Of a DNA stretch of 64,000 nt, positions 54,660-63,639 are shown one piece after another (the first letter of the stretch is position 1; the number at the start of each line of letters is the position of its first letter). A program made the position numbers and the translations under genes. Source of the stretch: Taklimakanibacter sp050251035. GTDB lineage: Bacteria > Pseudomonadota > Alphaproteobacteria > Rhizobiales > Aestuariivirgaceae. The notes beneath the pieces were generated by a model. The model had not been told where the DNA came from and did not search any database. It was given only the letters and a program-made list of their open reading frames with translations. Location: NCBI GenBank assembly GCA_050251035.1, contig JBFWNN010000007.1, forward strand, positions 48,595 through 112,594, given 5' to 3'.

Positions 54660-55681
54660 CGCGTTTTCATGCTCCGGGGCCCGAGCGGATGGTCGGCATG
54701 TGGGTAGGGGTGGTGATGATGCCCGTGATGATCGTGACGATGATCATGCCCATGATGGTGGTGATCGTGGCCATGGTGGTGGTCATGATCGTGATGATGG
54801 ACGGTGCCGGTGCCGATGCCTTCGACATGGTGATGATGGCTCTCTTGCGGCGCGCCGACCTCTGCCTCGAAGCCCAGCACCTGGGTGCGGAACTTGCACA
54901 TCTGGCAGTTCATCGCGGTCTCGCCGGTGGTGATCTGCGCGATCCGCTCGACGAAGGTGTCGATGACCGCCGGATGATCGTTGAGATAGGGCGCCTTGAC
55001 GAACTGAATGCCGGGATAGCGGCTGGCCACCGCGTCGGTCGCGTCATAGATGCGCTGGACCAGGATGCCGGTGAACAGGAAATAGGGGAAGACGATGATG
55101 CGACGGTAATTGAGCCGCGTCGCGTGTTCGAGCGCCGGCTCGACCAACGGGAAGGTCACGCCGGAATAGGCGGTCTCGGCCCAGCCAAAGCCGAAGCCTT
55201 CCCACAAGAGCCGCGTGACCTTGGCGACATTGGAATTGGCGTCGGGGTCGGAGGCGCCGCGCCCGACAACCACCAGCAAGGTCTCATGCCGCCCGATATC
55301 GCCGGGCGCCGCGGCCAGGGCTTCCTCGATGCGGTCGGCGGCGGCGCGCATCATCTTGGGGTCGATGCCCAGCTCCTTGCCGTAATCGATCGTGACGCCG
55401 TTCTTGGCGGCATAGGTGTTGAGGACCGAAGGGATGTCGTTTTTCGCGTGGCCGGCGGCGAAGAGCATGCCGGGAACCGCGAGCACCTTGTCGACGCCTT
55501 CCGCCCGGAGCCGGTCGAGCCCGTCGCGGATGATGGGGGTGGCGAATTCGAGATAGCCGAACTCGACCGGCTGGCCGGGGAAGCGTTGCTTCAGATGCCG
55601 GGCGAGGACCGCGAATTCCTGGACGGCATCCTCGTCGCGGCTGCCATGGCCGCACAACATCACACCGGTTTTTGCCTGCAT
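54656..55681 (-). CDS. cbiX: Sirohydrochlorin cobaltochelatase, long CbiX type with His-rich tail
   Basis: A 341-residue chelatase inserting cobalt into sirohydrochlorin. LCGHGSRDEDAVQEF (N-terminal half) and VGRGASDPDANSNVAKVTR (C-terminal half) show the duplicated CbiX_L core. Near residue 265 is MNCQMC, the MxCxxC motif shown in long CbiX to hold a 4Fe-4S centre, and a tail (about 280-332) of roughly 30 histidines, likely a metal store. The ATG at 55681 has AGGA 5 bases upstream. First gene of its operon, 31 bases after a B12-riboswitch-like leader. Confidence 0.93.
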   Translation of the reverse strand: MQAKTGVMLCGHGSRDEDAVQEFAVLARHLKQRFPGQPVEFGYLEFATPIIRDGLDRLRAEGVDKVLAVPGMLFAAGHAKNDIPSVLNTYAAKNGVTIDYGKELGIDPKMMRAAADRIEEALAAAPGDIGRHETLLVVVGRGASDPDANSNVAKVTRLLWEGFGFGWAETAYSGVTFPLVEPALEHATRLNYRRIIVFPYFLFTGILVQRIYDATDAVASRYPGIQFVKAPYLNDHPAVIDTFVERIAQITTGETAMNCQMCKFRTQVLGFEAEVGAPQESHHHHVEGIGTGTVHHHDHDHHHGHDHHHHGHDHRHDHHGHHHHPYPHADHPLGPRSMKTR

Positions 55682-55712
55682 TGGGATCCTGCCTCTCATC
55701 CGTCGCAAGAAA

Positions 55713-55830
55713 GGACAGGTCCCAGGCGCGGATGCCCGCGCCTTGGTTTCTGCAGCTCCGGCATTGGCCCCCGATGTGGGTCGGCCGCACCGGACTTGCT
55801 TTCAGTTCCTCATGGAACGCTGCTCGTCTT
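55713..55830 (-). promoter_or_regulatory. Divergent cobalamin-riboswitch-like leader of the cbiX operon
   Basis: Reading the minus strand, AGTCCGGTGCGGCC, then a GGGGGCCAATG segment, AAGGCGCGGGCATCCGCGCC and TGGGACCTGTCC appear in the order of conserved riboswitch blocks (TCCGGTGCTGCC, GCCACTG, GGGAAGG, and the B12 box with GGAGACCTGCC), each with one or two changes. Position 31 bases before cbiX fits. The canonical element at the window's right end shares AAGGCCGCGTGCATCCGC. A genuine but degenerate or variant aptamer is likely; not proven. Confidence 0.55.
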
Positions 55831-55969
55831 GCTGTCGTAACCCCTAGCGACGGCAAGGTTCCCGGTCAATCATGGCCGCGACCAGGAGAGGCGCAAACGC
55901 GTCGTTTGGGGATTGAGAGAGGCGGGCAGGGGCTGGTAGGAAAGAGAGACATTACGTGAGGGTACCATT

Positions 55970-56821
55970 CTGTCGATTCGCAAATTTGGGGCGCTGGCCG
56001 GGCTGACGATCGTGGCGGCCTGCGCCTCCGTGCCGAGCCTGCCTTACGAGAAGGGTGTCGGCGTCGTCGACATCCTGCGCAATGTGAAGTGCGAGCTTGC
56101 CACGGCCTATGGCGAGAACACCGCGCGCTTTCCGTGGCTGCGCGACTGGGCGGCCGGCGTCGAGCTCACGCTCGATGTGACCGAAGCGCGCAGTGGCGGT
56201 GCCTCGGCCCAGATCCTGGTGCCGATCCATGTGACCGACAGCTTCCGGCTGGGCGCCGATGCGCGCCGCCATGCCAAGGCGCAAAGCGTCTCTTCGGTGA
56301 CCTTCTCGACCGCGCTTGCGAGCCTGAGCCAGGCTGAATGCGCCGGACATCCGCAGGGCCAGGGGCCTGAGCCGCTGCTCAGGGGCAATCTCGGCCTCAA
56401 GACCTGGATCAGCCGGGCCGCCGAGGCGATCGACGCCGCCGGCATCGCCCAGCAGACGGACGGGCTCGGCTATATCATCGAATTCGGCATCGATGCGGGC
56501 GCCGGCCTCGAGCCCGGTTTCAGCATCATCCGCATCGGCGACTATCAACTGGGCGGGAGCGCCGGCCTGGCCGCCAGCCGCGAGGACACCCACACGCTCA
56601 ATATCGCCATGGCGCCGATCCGCGCCATCCCGCCGGCGCCCGTCTATGTGACGAACCTCGGCGGTCCGCAGCCGCAGACCCGGGCCACCCAGCCCCGGAC
56701 GGCGGCGCCGGCGCAGAAGCGCTCGGGCGCCCGCCCCGCGGCCGGCGTCCCCCAGCAGACACAGCAGGATCTGAGCAATATCATCCGCAGCCTGAAGCAG
56801 AGCCAGACCGGAAGGGATTGA
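55970..56821 (+). CDS. Lipoprotein of unknown function, apparent CTG start
   Basis: No ATG, GTG or TTG lies in frame between the TAG upstream and the GTG at 56012, which would start inside the lipobox. From the CTG at 55970, GAGGG stands 7 bases upstream and translation gives SIRKFGALAGLTIVAAC, a textbook lipoprotein signal (basic n-region, hydrophobic core, VAAC). The mature 267-residue protein has no family I recognise; a Pro/Gln-rich tail precedes DLSNIIRSLKQ. A GTG-start version would lose the signal. The stop is directly followed by the next gene's ATG, so the two are coupled. Confidence 0.8.
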   Translation: MSIRKFGALAGLTIVAACASVPSLPYEKGVGVVDILRNVKCELATAYGENTARFPWLRDWAAGVELTLDVTEARSGGASAQILVPIHVTDSFRLGADARRHAKAQSVSSVTFSTALASLSQAECAGHPQGQGPEPLLRGNLGLKTWISRAAEAIDAAGIAQQTDGLGYIIEFGIDAGAGLEPGFSIIRIGDYQLGGSAGLAASREDTHTLNIAMAPIRAIPPAPVYVTNLGGPQPQTRATQPRTAAPAQKRSGARPAAGVPQQTQQDLSNIIRSLKQSQTGRD

Positions 56822-57319
56822 ATGAAGAGAGTGTTATGCGTCCTGTGGCTCATGATGGCCGCATGGATGCCGGTCGCCGCCGCGACCGCGTGGAAGACCT
56901 ATGTGAACGACCGCTTCGGCGCCACCGCCGACATACCCGCGAGCTATGAGGCAGGCGAGGCGCCGGCCAATGGTGACGGCCTGCGCTTCACCTCGCCCGA
57001 GGGCGACGCGACGATCGCGATCTGGGGCGCTTTGGCGACGGTCAGCGCGGAGAGCTTTGCCGATTACGCCAAGCGTCTCGTTTCTTATGACACGGACAAT
57101 GGCTGGGACATGAGCTATTCGGCGGGAAAGGACGGCTGGTTCGCTTTTTCCGGCAGCAAGGCGGACCGCATCTTCTATGAGAAGATCATCCAGGCCTGTG
57201 ACGGCCAGATTGCCAACCACGTCCGGCTTGAATATCCCTCCGCCAACAAGAGCGCGTTCGACCCCATTGTCGCGCATGTGACGAAATCGCTGCGCTCCGA
57301 GAAGGGCTGGCAGTGCTGA
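56822..57319 (+). CDS. Exported protein of unknown function
   Basis: A 165-residue protein with a signal peptide (MKRVLCVLWLMMAAWMPVAA) and a compact mature domain with aromatic-rich strands (GWDMSYSAGKDGWFAFSGS) and two late cysteines (ACDG, WQC) that may form a disulfide. No family recognised. It begins on the base after the lipoprotein stop and is likely made with it. Confidence 0.75.
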   Translation: MKRVLCVLWLMMAAWMPVAAATAWKTYVNDRFGATADIPASYEAGEAPANGDGLRFTSPEGDATIAIWGALATVSAESFADYAKRLVSYDTDNGWDMSYSAGKDGWFAFSGSKADRIFYEKIIQACDGQIANHVRLEYPSANKSAFDPIVAHVTKSLRSEKGWQC

Positions 57320-57379
57320 TCATAACGACTGCTTCAGGCGAAAATTCCGTCCCATCCGTTATCCCGGCGAAAGCAGGCT

Positions 57380-57985
57380 CTAAAACTCGATGCCCTTCTG
57401 CGCCTTGACGCCCGAGCGGAAGGGATGCTTGACCTGCTCCATCTCGGTGACGAGGTCGGCGATCTCGATCAGCTCGTCCTTGGCGTTGCGGCCGGTGACG
57501 ATCACATGCGTGTCGTTGGGCTTGTTGCGCAAGGTCTCGATGACCTCCTCCGTCGGCAGATAGTCGTAGCGCAGCACGATATTGAGCTCGTCGAGGAGCA
57601 CGAGCTTGTATTGCGGGTCGGCGATCATGCGCTTGGCTTCTTCCCAGCCGGCGCGCGCATGGTCGATGTCGCGCGCCCGGTCCTGGGTCTCCCAGGTGAA
57701 GCCTTCGCCCATCGCCTTGATCGTCACCAGCTCCGGGAATTTCTCCAGCACGGTGCGCTCGCCCGTCGCCCAGGCGCCTTTGACGAACTGCACGACGCCC
57801 GCCTTCATGCCGTGGCCGATGCAGCGGAACACCATGCCGAAGGCGGCGGTCGACTTGCCCTTGCCCTTGCCGGTATGGACGATGACCAGGCCTTTCTCGA
57901 TCGTCTTGCCGGCCATGATCTTGTCGCGCGCCGCCTTCTTCTTCTGCATCTTGTCGTGATGGCGGGCATTTTCGTCTTCGCTCAT
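57380..57985 (-). CDS. cobO: Cob(I)yrinic acid a,c-diamide adenosyltransferase
   Basis: A 201-residue BtuR/CobO-family enzyme adding the upper adenosyl ligand. The ATP loop GKGKGKSTAAFGM and FTWETQ are conserved; LLDELNIVLRYDY is the Walker-B-like part. Start at 57985 inside the cobN stop (ATGA). Last gene of the cbtB-cobO operon. Confidence 0.96.
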   Translation of the reverse strand: MSEDENARHHDKMQKKKAARDKIMAGKTIEKGLVIVHTGKGKGKSTAAFGMVFRCIGHGMKAGVVQFVKGAWATGERTVLEKFPELVTIKAMGEGFTWETQDRARDIDHARAGWEEAKRMIADPQYKLVLLDELNIVLRYDYLPTEEVIETLRNKPNDTHVIVTGRNAKDELIEIADLVTEMEQVKHPFRSGVKAQKGIEF

Positions 57986-60900
57986 GGGGGTTGTCCTTCC
58001 TTGAGAAGCTTCAGCTGGCCATAGGCCGAATTGGAGCGCGGCGTCCACAGGCCGCGCGCGATGGCCTCCTCCAACCGCTCGGAGATCTCGACGAGCGCGG
58101 CGGGATTGTTGCGGGCGATGAAGTCGCGCGTCGCCTCGTCGGCGAGGAAGGCGTCGTAGGCGAGGTCGAAATGATGGCTCCGCACGGCGCCCGTCGTCGC
58201 CGCGAAGGCGAACATGTAGTCGACCGTCGCCGCGATCTCGAAGGCGCCCTTGTAGCCATGACGCTTGATGCCGGCGATCCATTTCGGATTGACCACGCGC
58301 GAACGCACCACGCGGCCCACTTCTTCCTCCAGCGTGCGGATGACCGGCCGCTCGGGGCGCGAATGGTCGTTGTGATAGACCCGCGGCCGCGTGCCCGACA
58401 TCTCCTCGACAGCCGCGCTCATGCCGCCTTCGAACTGGTAATAATCGTCGGAATCGAGCAGATCGTGCTCGCGATTGTCCTGGTTGTGCACTACCGCCTC
58501 GATGCGCCTGAGGCGCTCGCCGAACGCCCGCTCGTCCCGTGTGCCGCTGTCGCGAGCGCCATAGGCATAGGCGCCCCAGGTGATATAGGCGCGGGCGAGG
58601 TCGGCGCGCTCGGTCCACAAGCGTTCATCGATGAGGGCCTGGAGGCCCGCCCCATAGGCGCCGGGCTTGGCGCCGAAGATGCGATAGCCCGCGACATGCT
58701 CCGCCTCGGCGGGGGCGACCCCGGCGGCCATGAGGGTTTCTGCTTCCTGACCCATCCGTGCCGCGATCGGGTTGTCATTTTCTGGCTCGTCCAGCCTGCC
58801 CACGGCGCGGATCGCTTTGTCGAAGAGCTCGATCTGGGTCGGGAAGGCGTCGCGGAAGAAGCCCGAGATGCGCAAGGTGACGTCGACGCGCGGCCGCCCG
58901 AGTCTCGCCAGCGGGATCACCTCATAGCCGGTCACCCGCCAGCTCGACGGTTCCCATACGGGCTTTGCGCCGATGAGCGCCAGGGCTTGCGCGATATCGT
59001 CGCCGCCGGTGCGCATGTTGGAGGTGCCCCAGGCCGACAGGCCGAGGGCCTGAGGGTACCGGCCGAAATCCTGGAAGTGCCGGGCGAGAAGATCTTCCGC
59101 CGATGTCTGGCCGAGCATCCAGGCGGTCGGAGTCGGCACCGTGCGGTTGTCGAGCGAATAGAAATTGCGGCCGGTGGGGAGGACGTCGAGCCGGCCGCGG
59201 GTCGGTGCGCCGGACGGCCCGGGCGCCACGAACTGCCCGGCGAGCCCCTTGAGCACACTTGCGATCTCGCGCTCTCCCGAGCTCCGCAGCGCCGGACGAA
59301 TGGCCGTCTCGATCGCGCCGATGACCATGTCCGATCGCGCGCCGATGCCGGCACGGCGTTCGACACACTGCGCCGCCAGGGTCTCGAGACGCTCGACCGT
59401 ATCGCCCTGGGTCCGCCAGGTATCCGCGCTCAGGCTCGCCAGCATTTCGGGGCGGGGGCCTGTCCATGGAATGCCCATGTCGCAGGTGAGCGGGTCGAAA
59501 TCGTCGCAGCCCAGATCCTCGGCCAAAGCGCGGATCAGCGATTGATCGGCGGCCTCGCCGAGCCCGCGCGGCACGCGCGTCAATGCCACCAGGAGATCGG
59601 TCTCGAGCCGCCCTTGCGGCGATGCGCCCAGGACATGGAGTCCGTCGCGGATCTGCGCTTCCTTCAGGTCGCAGAGATAGGCATCGAGCTTCATGAGGTC
59701 GCTCGTCTCATCGCCGGTGAAGCCGGCATCGATGTCGAGCCTCTGGCTTCTGGTCAGGTCGAGGATGTCGCGCTTGAGCGCCGCGAGCCGGCGGCGGTCG
59801 AGGCCGGACGCAAGATAATATTCATCGACCAGGGCTTCGAGGTCCTTGAGCGTGCCGTAGGTCTCGGCCCGCGTCAAAGGCGGTGTCAGGTGATCGATGA
59901 TGACAGCTTGCGCGCGGCGCTTGGCCTGCGTGCCTTCGCCCGGGTCGTTGACGATGAAGGGATAAAGATGCGGCAGTGGGCCGAAAGCGATCTCGGGGGT
60001 GCAGGAAGCCGACAGCGCCGTCGCCTTGCCGGGCAGCCATTCGAGATTGCCGTGCTTGCCGTTGTGGATGACGGCCTGCGCGCCGAAATGGTGGCGCAGC
60101 CAGAAATAGGCGGCGAGATAGCCATGCGGCGGCACCAGCGCCGGATCGTGATAGGTGGCCTTGGGATCGATGTTGTAGCCGCGCGCCGGCTGGATCGCGA
60201 CCGCCGCGTGGCCGAAGGTGAGGACGGGAAGCTCGAAGGCTTCGCGCGAGAAGAACGGATCCTGATCGGGCGCGCCCCAGCGCTCGGTGATCTGGCGGCG
60301 GACATCCTCCGGCAAGGCCGTGAAGTGCCGGTCATAGTCGATGAGCGCGAGCTTGACGGCGCCCGCATGGCGATGCGCATTGGTGCGGCCCCGCTGCAGG
60401 CTCTCGATCAGCGCATTGCCATCCTCGGGGATATCGTCGATGCGATAGCCGGCGGCCTGCAGCGCGCGCAGGATGGCGATGGAGCTCGCCGGCGTGTCAT
60501 AGCCCACGCCATTGGCGATGCGCCCATCCTTGTTGGGATAGTTGGCGAGGATGAGGGCGACGCGCCGGTCCTTTGCGGCGGTGTGGCGCAAGGCGATCCA
60601 GGCCGCCGCCAGGTCGGCGACGAAATCGACACGGTCCGGGACCGATCGATAGGTCACGATCCGGCATTGCGTCCGCTCGTCCCAGTGGTCGTCGGCCTTG
60701 AAGGAGACGGCGCGCGACAGGATGCGGCCATCGAGCTCGGGCAGGACCACATTCATCGCGAGATCGCGGGCGCCGAGCCCTTGCGCGCTCTCCTGCCAGC
60801 TCGCCGCGCTCGATCCGGCGAAGACCACTTGCAGCACCGGGCAGTCGAAGGGCGTGTAGGACGTGTCGGCGGCGCCGCCGCCCGAGGACACGGCGAAAGC

Positions 60901-61698
60901 CGTGGCATTGAGAATCACGGAGGGCCGCGCCGCGCCGAATGTGGCCGCGATGAAGCCGGCGCTCGCCGCATCCTTGAGGCTCGTGACATAGAGGGGGAGG
61001 GCGTTGATCCGCCGCGCCTCGAGCGCCGCGATGAGCGCGTCGACCGGGGCCGTCTGCGCCCCTTCGAGCACGGAACGGTAGAAGACGAGCGCCGCGACCG
61101 GCGCATCGGCGATCCAGTTGGCGCGGAGCTCATCAATGCTTTCGCAAGTCCGTCCCGGCCAATAGAGGTCGGCCTTGGCGAGCGGGCGCGGTGGCGCGGG
61201 TGCCGCGCCATGCCCCAGGAGATGCAGGCACAGCGTGAGGAAGGCGCCGGCATTCTCCTGGCCCCCCGCGATGAGATATTGTCGGAGCCTTTCGCAATCG
61301 GCGGCCGGCAAGGTCGAGCGTGCGGTGAGCTCGGGGTCGCGCTGGCCATCGCCCGGCAGGACGGCCAGCGCGATCTGTCTTTCGCGCGCCAGGGCCTCGA
61401 TCTCGCCGAGGCCGTAGGACCAGTATTGCGCCCCGCCCAGGAGGCGCAGGATGATGAGCTTGGCGTGCCTCAGCGTCTTATCGAGATAGAGATCGACCGA
61501 AAGATTATGCTGTAGCTGCAGCAGATTGGCGAGCCGCAGCGACGGCGCCGCGCGACCGCTCGTGTCCCAGGCGCGCGCCAGAGCGGCGAGCTCGCTGTCG
61601 GCAGCGGAGAGCACGACGATGTCGCCCGGCTCCTGCGCCAGGTCGATGGCCTCGGCCGCACCGTCTATGACGCCCGTCTGGGTCGCGAGGAGATGCAT
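57982..61698 (-). CDS. cobN: Cobaltochelatase subunit CobN
   Basis: A 1238-residue CobN, the large subunit of the ATP-dependent chelatase that puts cobalt into hydrogenobyrinic acid a,c-diamide (late-cobalt route). Family segments include HFGAQAVIHNGKHGNLEWLPGK, NYPNKDGRIANGVGYDTPAS and TGRNFYSLDNRTVPT (given in part). CobS/CobT are not in this window. GGAGG precedes the ATG by about 12 bases, next to a palindromic repeat that separates it from cobW. Confidence 0.96.
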   Translation of the reverse strand: MHLLATQTGVIDGAAEAIDLAQEPGDIVVLSAADSELAALARAWDTSGRAAPSLRLANLLQLQHNLSVDLYLDKTLRHAKLIILRLLGGAQYWSYGLGEIEALARERQIALAVLPGDGQRDPELTARSTLPAADCERLRQYLIAGGQENAGAFLTLCLHLLGHGAAPAPPRPLAKADLYWPGRTCESIDELRANWIADAPVAALVFYRSVLEGAQTAPVDALIAALEARRINALPLYVTSLKDAASAGFIAATFGAARPSVILNATAFAVSSGGGAADTSYTPFDCPVLQVVFAGSSAASWQESAQGLGARDLAMNVVLPELDGRILSRAVSFKADDHWDERTQCRIVTYRSVPDRVDFVADLAAAWIALRHTAAKDRRVALILANYPNKDGRIANGVGYDTPASSIAILRALQAAGYRIDDIPEDGNALIESLQRGRTNAHRHAGAVKLALIDYDRHFTALPEDVRRQITERWGAPDQDPFFSREAFELPVLTFGHAAVAIQPARGYNIDPKATYHDPALVPPHGYLAAYFWLRHHFGAQAVIHNGKHGNLEWLPGKATALSASCTPEIAFGPLPHLYPFIVNDPGEGTQAKRRAQAVIIDHLTPPLTRAETYGTLKDLEALVDEYYLASGLDRRRLAALKRDILDLTRSQRLDIDAGFTGDETSDLMKLDAYLCDLKEAQIRDGLHVLGASPQGRLETDLLVALTRVPRGLGEAADQSLIRALAEDLGCDDFDPLTCDMGIPWTGPRPEMLASLSADTWRTQGDTVERLETLAAQCVERRAGIGARSDMVIGAIETAIRPALRSSGEREIASVLKGLAGQFVAPGPSGAPTRGRLDVLPTGRNFYSLDNRTVPTPTAWMLGQTSAEDLLARHFQDFGRYPQALGLSAWGTSNMRTGGDDIAQALALIGAKPVWEPSSWRVTGYEVIPLARLGRPRVDVTLRISGFFRDAFPTQIELFDKAIRAVGRLDEPENDNPIAARMGQEAETLMAAGVAPAEAEHVAGYRIFGAKPGAYGAGLQALIDERLWTERADLARAYITWGAYAYGARDSGTRDERAFGERLRRIEAVVHNQDNREHDLLDSDDYYQFEGGMSAAVEEMSGTRPRVYHNDHSRPERPVIRTLEEEVGRVVRSRVVNPKWIAGIKRHGYKGAFEIAATVDYMFAFAATTGAVRSHHFDLAYDAFLADEATRDFIARNNPAALVEISERLEEAIARGLWTPRSNSAYGQLKLLKEGQPP

Positions 61699-61704
61699 CA
61701 GTGA

Positions 61705-61845
61705 TCGATCCTCCCTCCCACGCGCAAGCGGGGGAGGGTGGTCGAAGCGAAGCGGAGATCGGGTGGGGGTGGTTCACCCGGCGAGAGCCCCACCCCCGAC
61801 CTTCGGTCGGACCCTCCGCGCCTTGCGGGGATGGAGATGATGACA
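61705..61845. repeat. GC-rich palindromic intergenic repeat between cobW and cobN
   Basis: The gap contains paired arms: CCCTCCC with GGGAGGG around a GCGCAAGCGG core (61708-61730), then GGGTGGGGGTGG facing CCCCACCCCCGA (about 61762-61800), and GACCTTCGGTC plus GGACCCTCCGCGCC...GCGGGGATGG. This layout matches the mobile palindromic units common in Rhizobiales intergenic DNA. Copy number in this genome is unknown. Confidence 0.6.
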
Positions 61846-61855
61846 AGCGTCCGCA

Positions 61856-62896
61856 TCAGCCCCGGAGGCGGGCCTCGATCCGGGCCCGGTCCAGTCCTTT
61901 GAGTCCTATGACGACGATCTCGCTCGACCGCTTCTCGTCCGCCCGCCACGGCCGGTCGAAATAGCTGGTGAGCCGTGGGCCCACCGCCTGGATCAGGAGC
62001 CGGCCCGGCGCGCCCTCGACCGCGGCAAAGCCTTTCAGCCGCAATATGTCGTATTCGGCGATGAGATCCTGGATGCGCGCCATGAGGCCTTCGCGGTCGG
62101 CGATGATGCCGAGCGACACCGAGAAAGTGACGAAGTCGTCATGGTCATGCTGCACTTCGCCTTCCATCTCGTGATGGGAGAGGCGGTTGTGCATATCGTC
62201 CTCGGCGGCGGATGCGATACCGAGCAGGGCCGCCGCATCGAGCGCGCCATGCTGCGCCGGCACCAGCTTGGTGCCTTTGCGGATCTGGCTCTTGAGGTCG
62301 CCCGCGAGCCTGTCGGTCTCGTGGTCGAGAAGCAGGTCGGTCTTGTTGAGGATGACCATGTCGGCGCAATTGAGCTGGTCCTCGAACAGTTCCTCGATCG
62401 GATTCTCGTGATCGAGATTGGGATCGGCGGCGCGCTGCCGGGCGACCGCGTCCTCGTCGTCGGCGAAGCGGCCTTCGGCCAGGGCCTTGGCGTCGACGAC
62501 GGTGACGACACCGTCGACGGTCACGCGCGACTTGATCTCCGGCCAGTTGAAGGCGCGCACCAAAGGCTGGGGCAGAGCGAGCCCCGAGGTCTCGATGACG
62601 ATGTGCTCGGGCGGCCGGTCGCGGTCGAGCAGCTTGCGCATGGTCGGGATGAAATCATCCGCGACCGTGCAGCAGATGCAGCCATTGGCGAGTTCGACCA
62701 CGTCCTCCTCGCGGCAGACCTCGTCGCCGCAGCCCTTGAGAATCTCGCCGTCGACGCCGATGTCGCCGAACTCGTTGATGACGAGGGCGATCCGCCGTCC
62801 CCTGGCATTCTGCAGGAGATGGCGGATCAATGTCGTCTTGCCGGCGCCGAGGAAGCCGGTGATGACGGTGGCGGGGATTTTCTCGAGCGCCGTCAT
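61856..62896 (-). CDS. cobW: CobW-family metal-chaperone GTPase
   Basis: A 346-residue G3E GTPase. GFLGAGKTTL is the P-loop, GCICC the metal-binding CxCC motif, ETSGLALPQPL and NKTDLL the other G motifs; a histidine-rich loop (HHEMEGEVQHDHDD) precedes the C-terminal domain. In cob operons it is thought to deliver cobalt to CobN. ATG 62896 overlaps the cbtA stop; ATG 62899 is one codon earlier but too close to AAGGAGG. Confidence 0.94.
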   Translation of the reverse strand: MTALEKIPATVITGFLGAGKTTLIRHLLQNARGRRIALVINEFGDIGVDGEILKGCGDEVCREEDVVELANGCICCTVADDFIPTMRKLLDRDRPPEHIVIETSGLALPQPLVRAFNWPEIKSRVTVDGVVTVVDAKALAEGRFADDEDAVARQRAADPNLDHENPIEELFEDQLNCADMVILNKTDLLLDHETDRLAGDLKSQIRKGTKLVPAQHGALDAAALLGIASAAEDDMHNRLSHHEMEGEVQHDHDDFVTFSVSLGIIADREGLMARIQDLIAEYDILRLKGFAAVEGAPGRLLIQAVGPRLTSYFDRPWRADEKRSSEIVVIGLKGLDRARIEARLRG

Positions 62897-63627
62897 CATG
62901 CCTCCTTGACGAAGCGGTCCATGGCGAGGCCGAGGAAGCCGCCGATCATGAGCCACAAGAGAACCGCCGCGGCCAGCGTGTTGGCGGCGAATTCCGCCGA
63001 AAGCCCGGCCGGAACGCCGCTCTCATGGGTCGGCGGCTGCGGCGCGCCGATGATGTGAGGCAGCGCCACCAGAATGACGGCGGCAACCTTGGCCCAGGTC
63101 TCGTTTCGCTGCGTGAACAGCCAGATTGCGGCGCCGGTTGCGACGATCGTGCCGATCCACCAGGCCTGGCGCGCCGCGAGATCGGCCGCCGGCATGCCGG
63201 GCAGCTCGGGTGCCAGGCCCGCCGCCGGCGCCAGGTGCACGGCCAGGAAGCCCGCCAGGCCCCAGAGCAGGCCGTTGCGCGGTGTGATTCTCACCCCCGA
63301 CAGGAGGCTGACGCCGGCCAGCAGGGCGGCGAAACCGGCGCCGGCGACGACGCTGGCGAGGAAGGTATAGAAAGTGCGCTCGGCACCGTCTGCAGGCCCC
63401 CAGGCCTCTTCTTCCGCGGCAGGCTCGGCCGCAGGAGCGGCGGTCTGCTCGGTTGTGGTCGTTGTCGTCGTAGCCGCGCCATGGTCATGCGTGTGACCAT
63501 CGCCGGCAGTTTCATATTTCTCAGCTTCGAGAATCAATGGCGTGAGCCGCACATGCTGGATCACACCATAGAACAAGCCGGCCGCGATCCCTGCAAGGAG
63601 CGCGGCGAGGATCACTCGCCCGATCAT
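62896..63627 (-). CDS. cbtA: CbtA-family membrane protein, putative cobalt transporter
   Basis: A 243-residue protein with about five membrane helices, beginning ILAALLAGIAAGLFYGVIQHV, typical of CbtA. A periplasmic or cytoplasmic loop is His/Thr/Glu-rich (GDGHTHDHGAATTTTTTTEQ). CbtAB is a predicted cobalt uptake system under B12 riboswitch control. Follows cbtB by 12 bases. Confidence 0.92.
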   Translation of the reverse strand: MIGRVILAALLAGIAAGLFYGVIQHVRLTPLILEAEKYETAGDGHTHDHGAATTTTTTTEQTAAPAAEPAAEEEAWGPADGAERTFYTFLASVVAGAGFAALLAGVSLLSGVRITPRNGLLWGLAGFLAVHLAPAAGLAPELPGMPAADLAARQAWWIGTIVATGAAIWLFTQRNETWAKVAAVILVALPHIIGAPQPPTHESGVPAGLSAEFAANTLAAAVLLWLMIGGFLGLAMDRFVKEA

Positions 63628-63639
63628 GGAAGGACCCGC

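Noticed and set aside
54700..54850. Low-complexity GATGAT-rich stretch that could be a DNA repeat
   Set aside because: It is in frame and encodes the His-rich tail of CbiX.
57335..57379. CCCGGCGAAAGC-type repeat fragment downstream of the exported protein
   Set aside because: Too short and unpaired to call a repeat element from one copy.
57991..61515. 1174-codon open frame antisense to cobN
   Set aside because: Same high-GC effect; no start signal and no recognisable domain.
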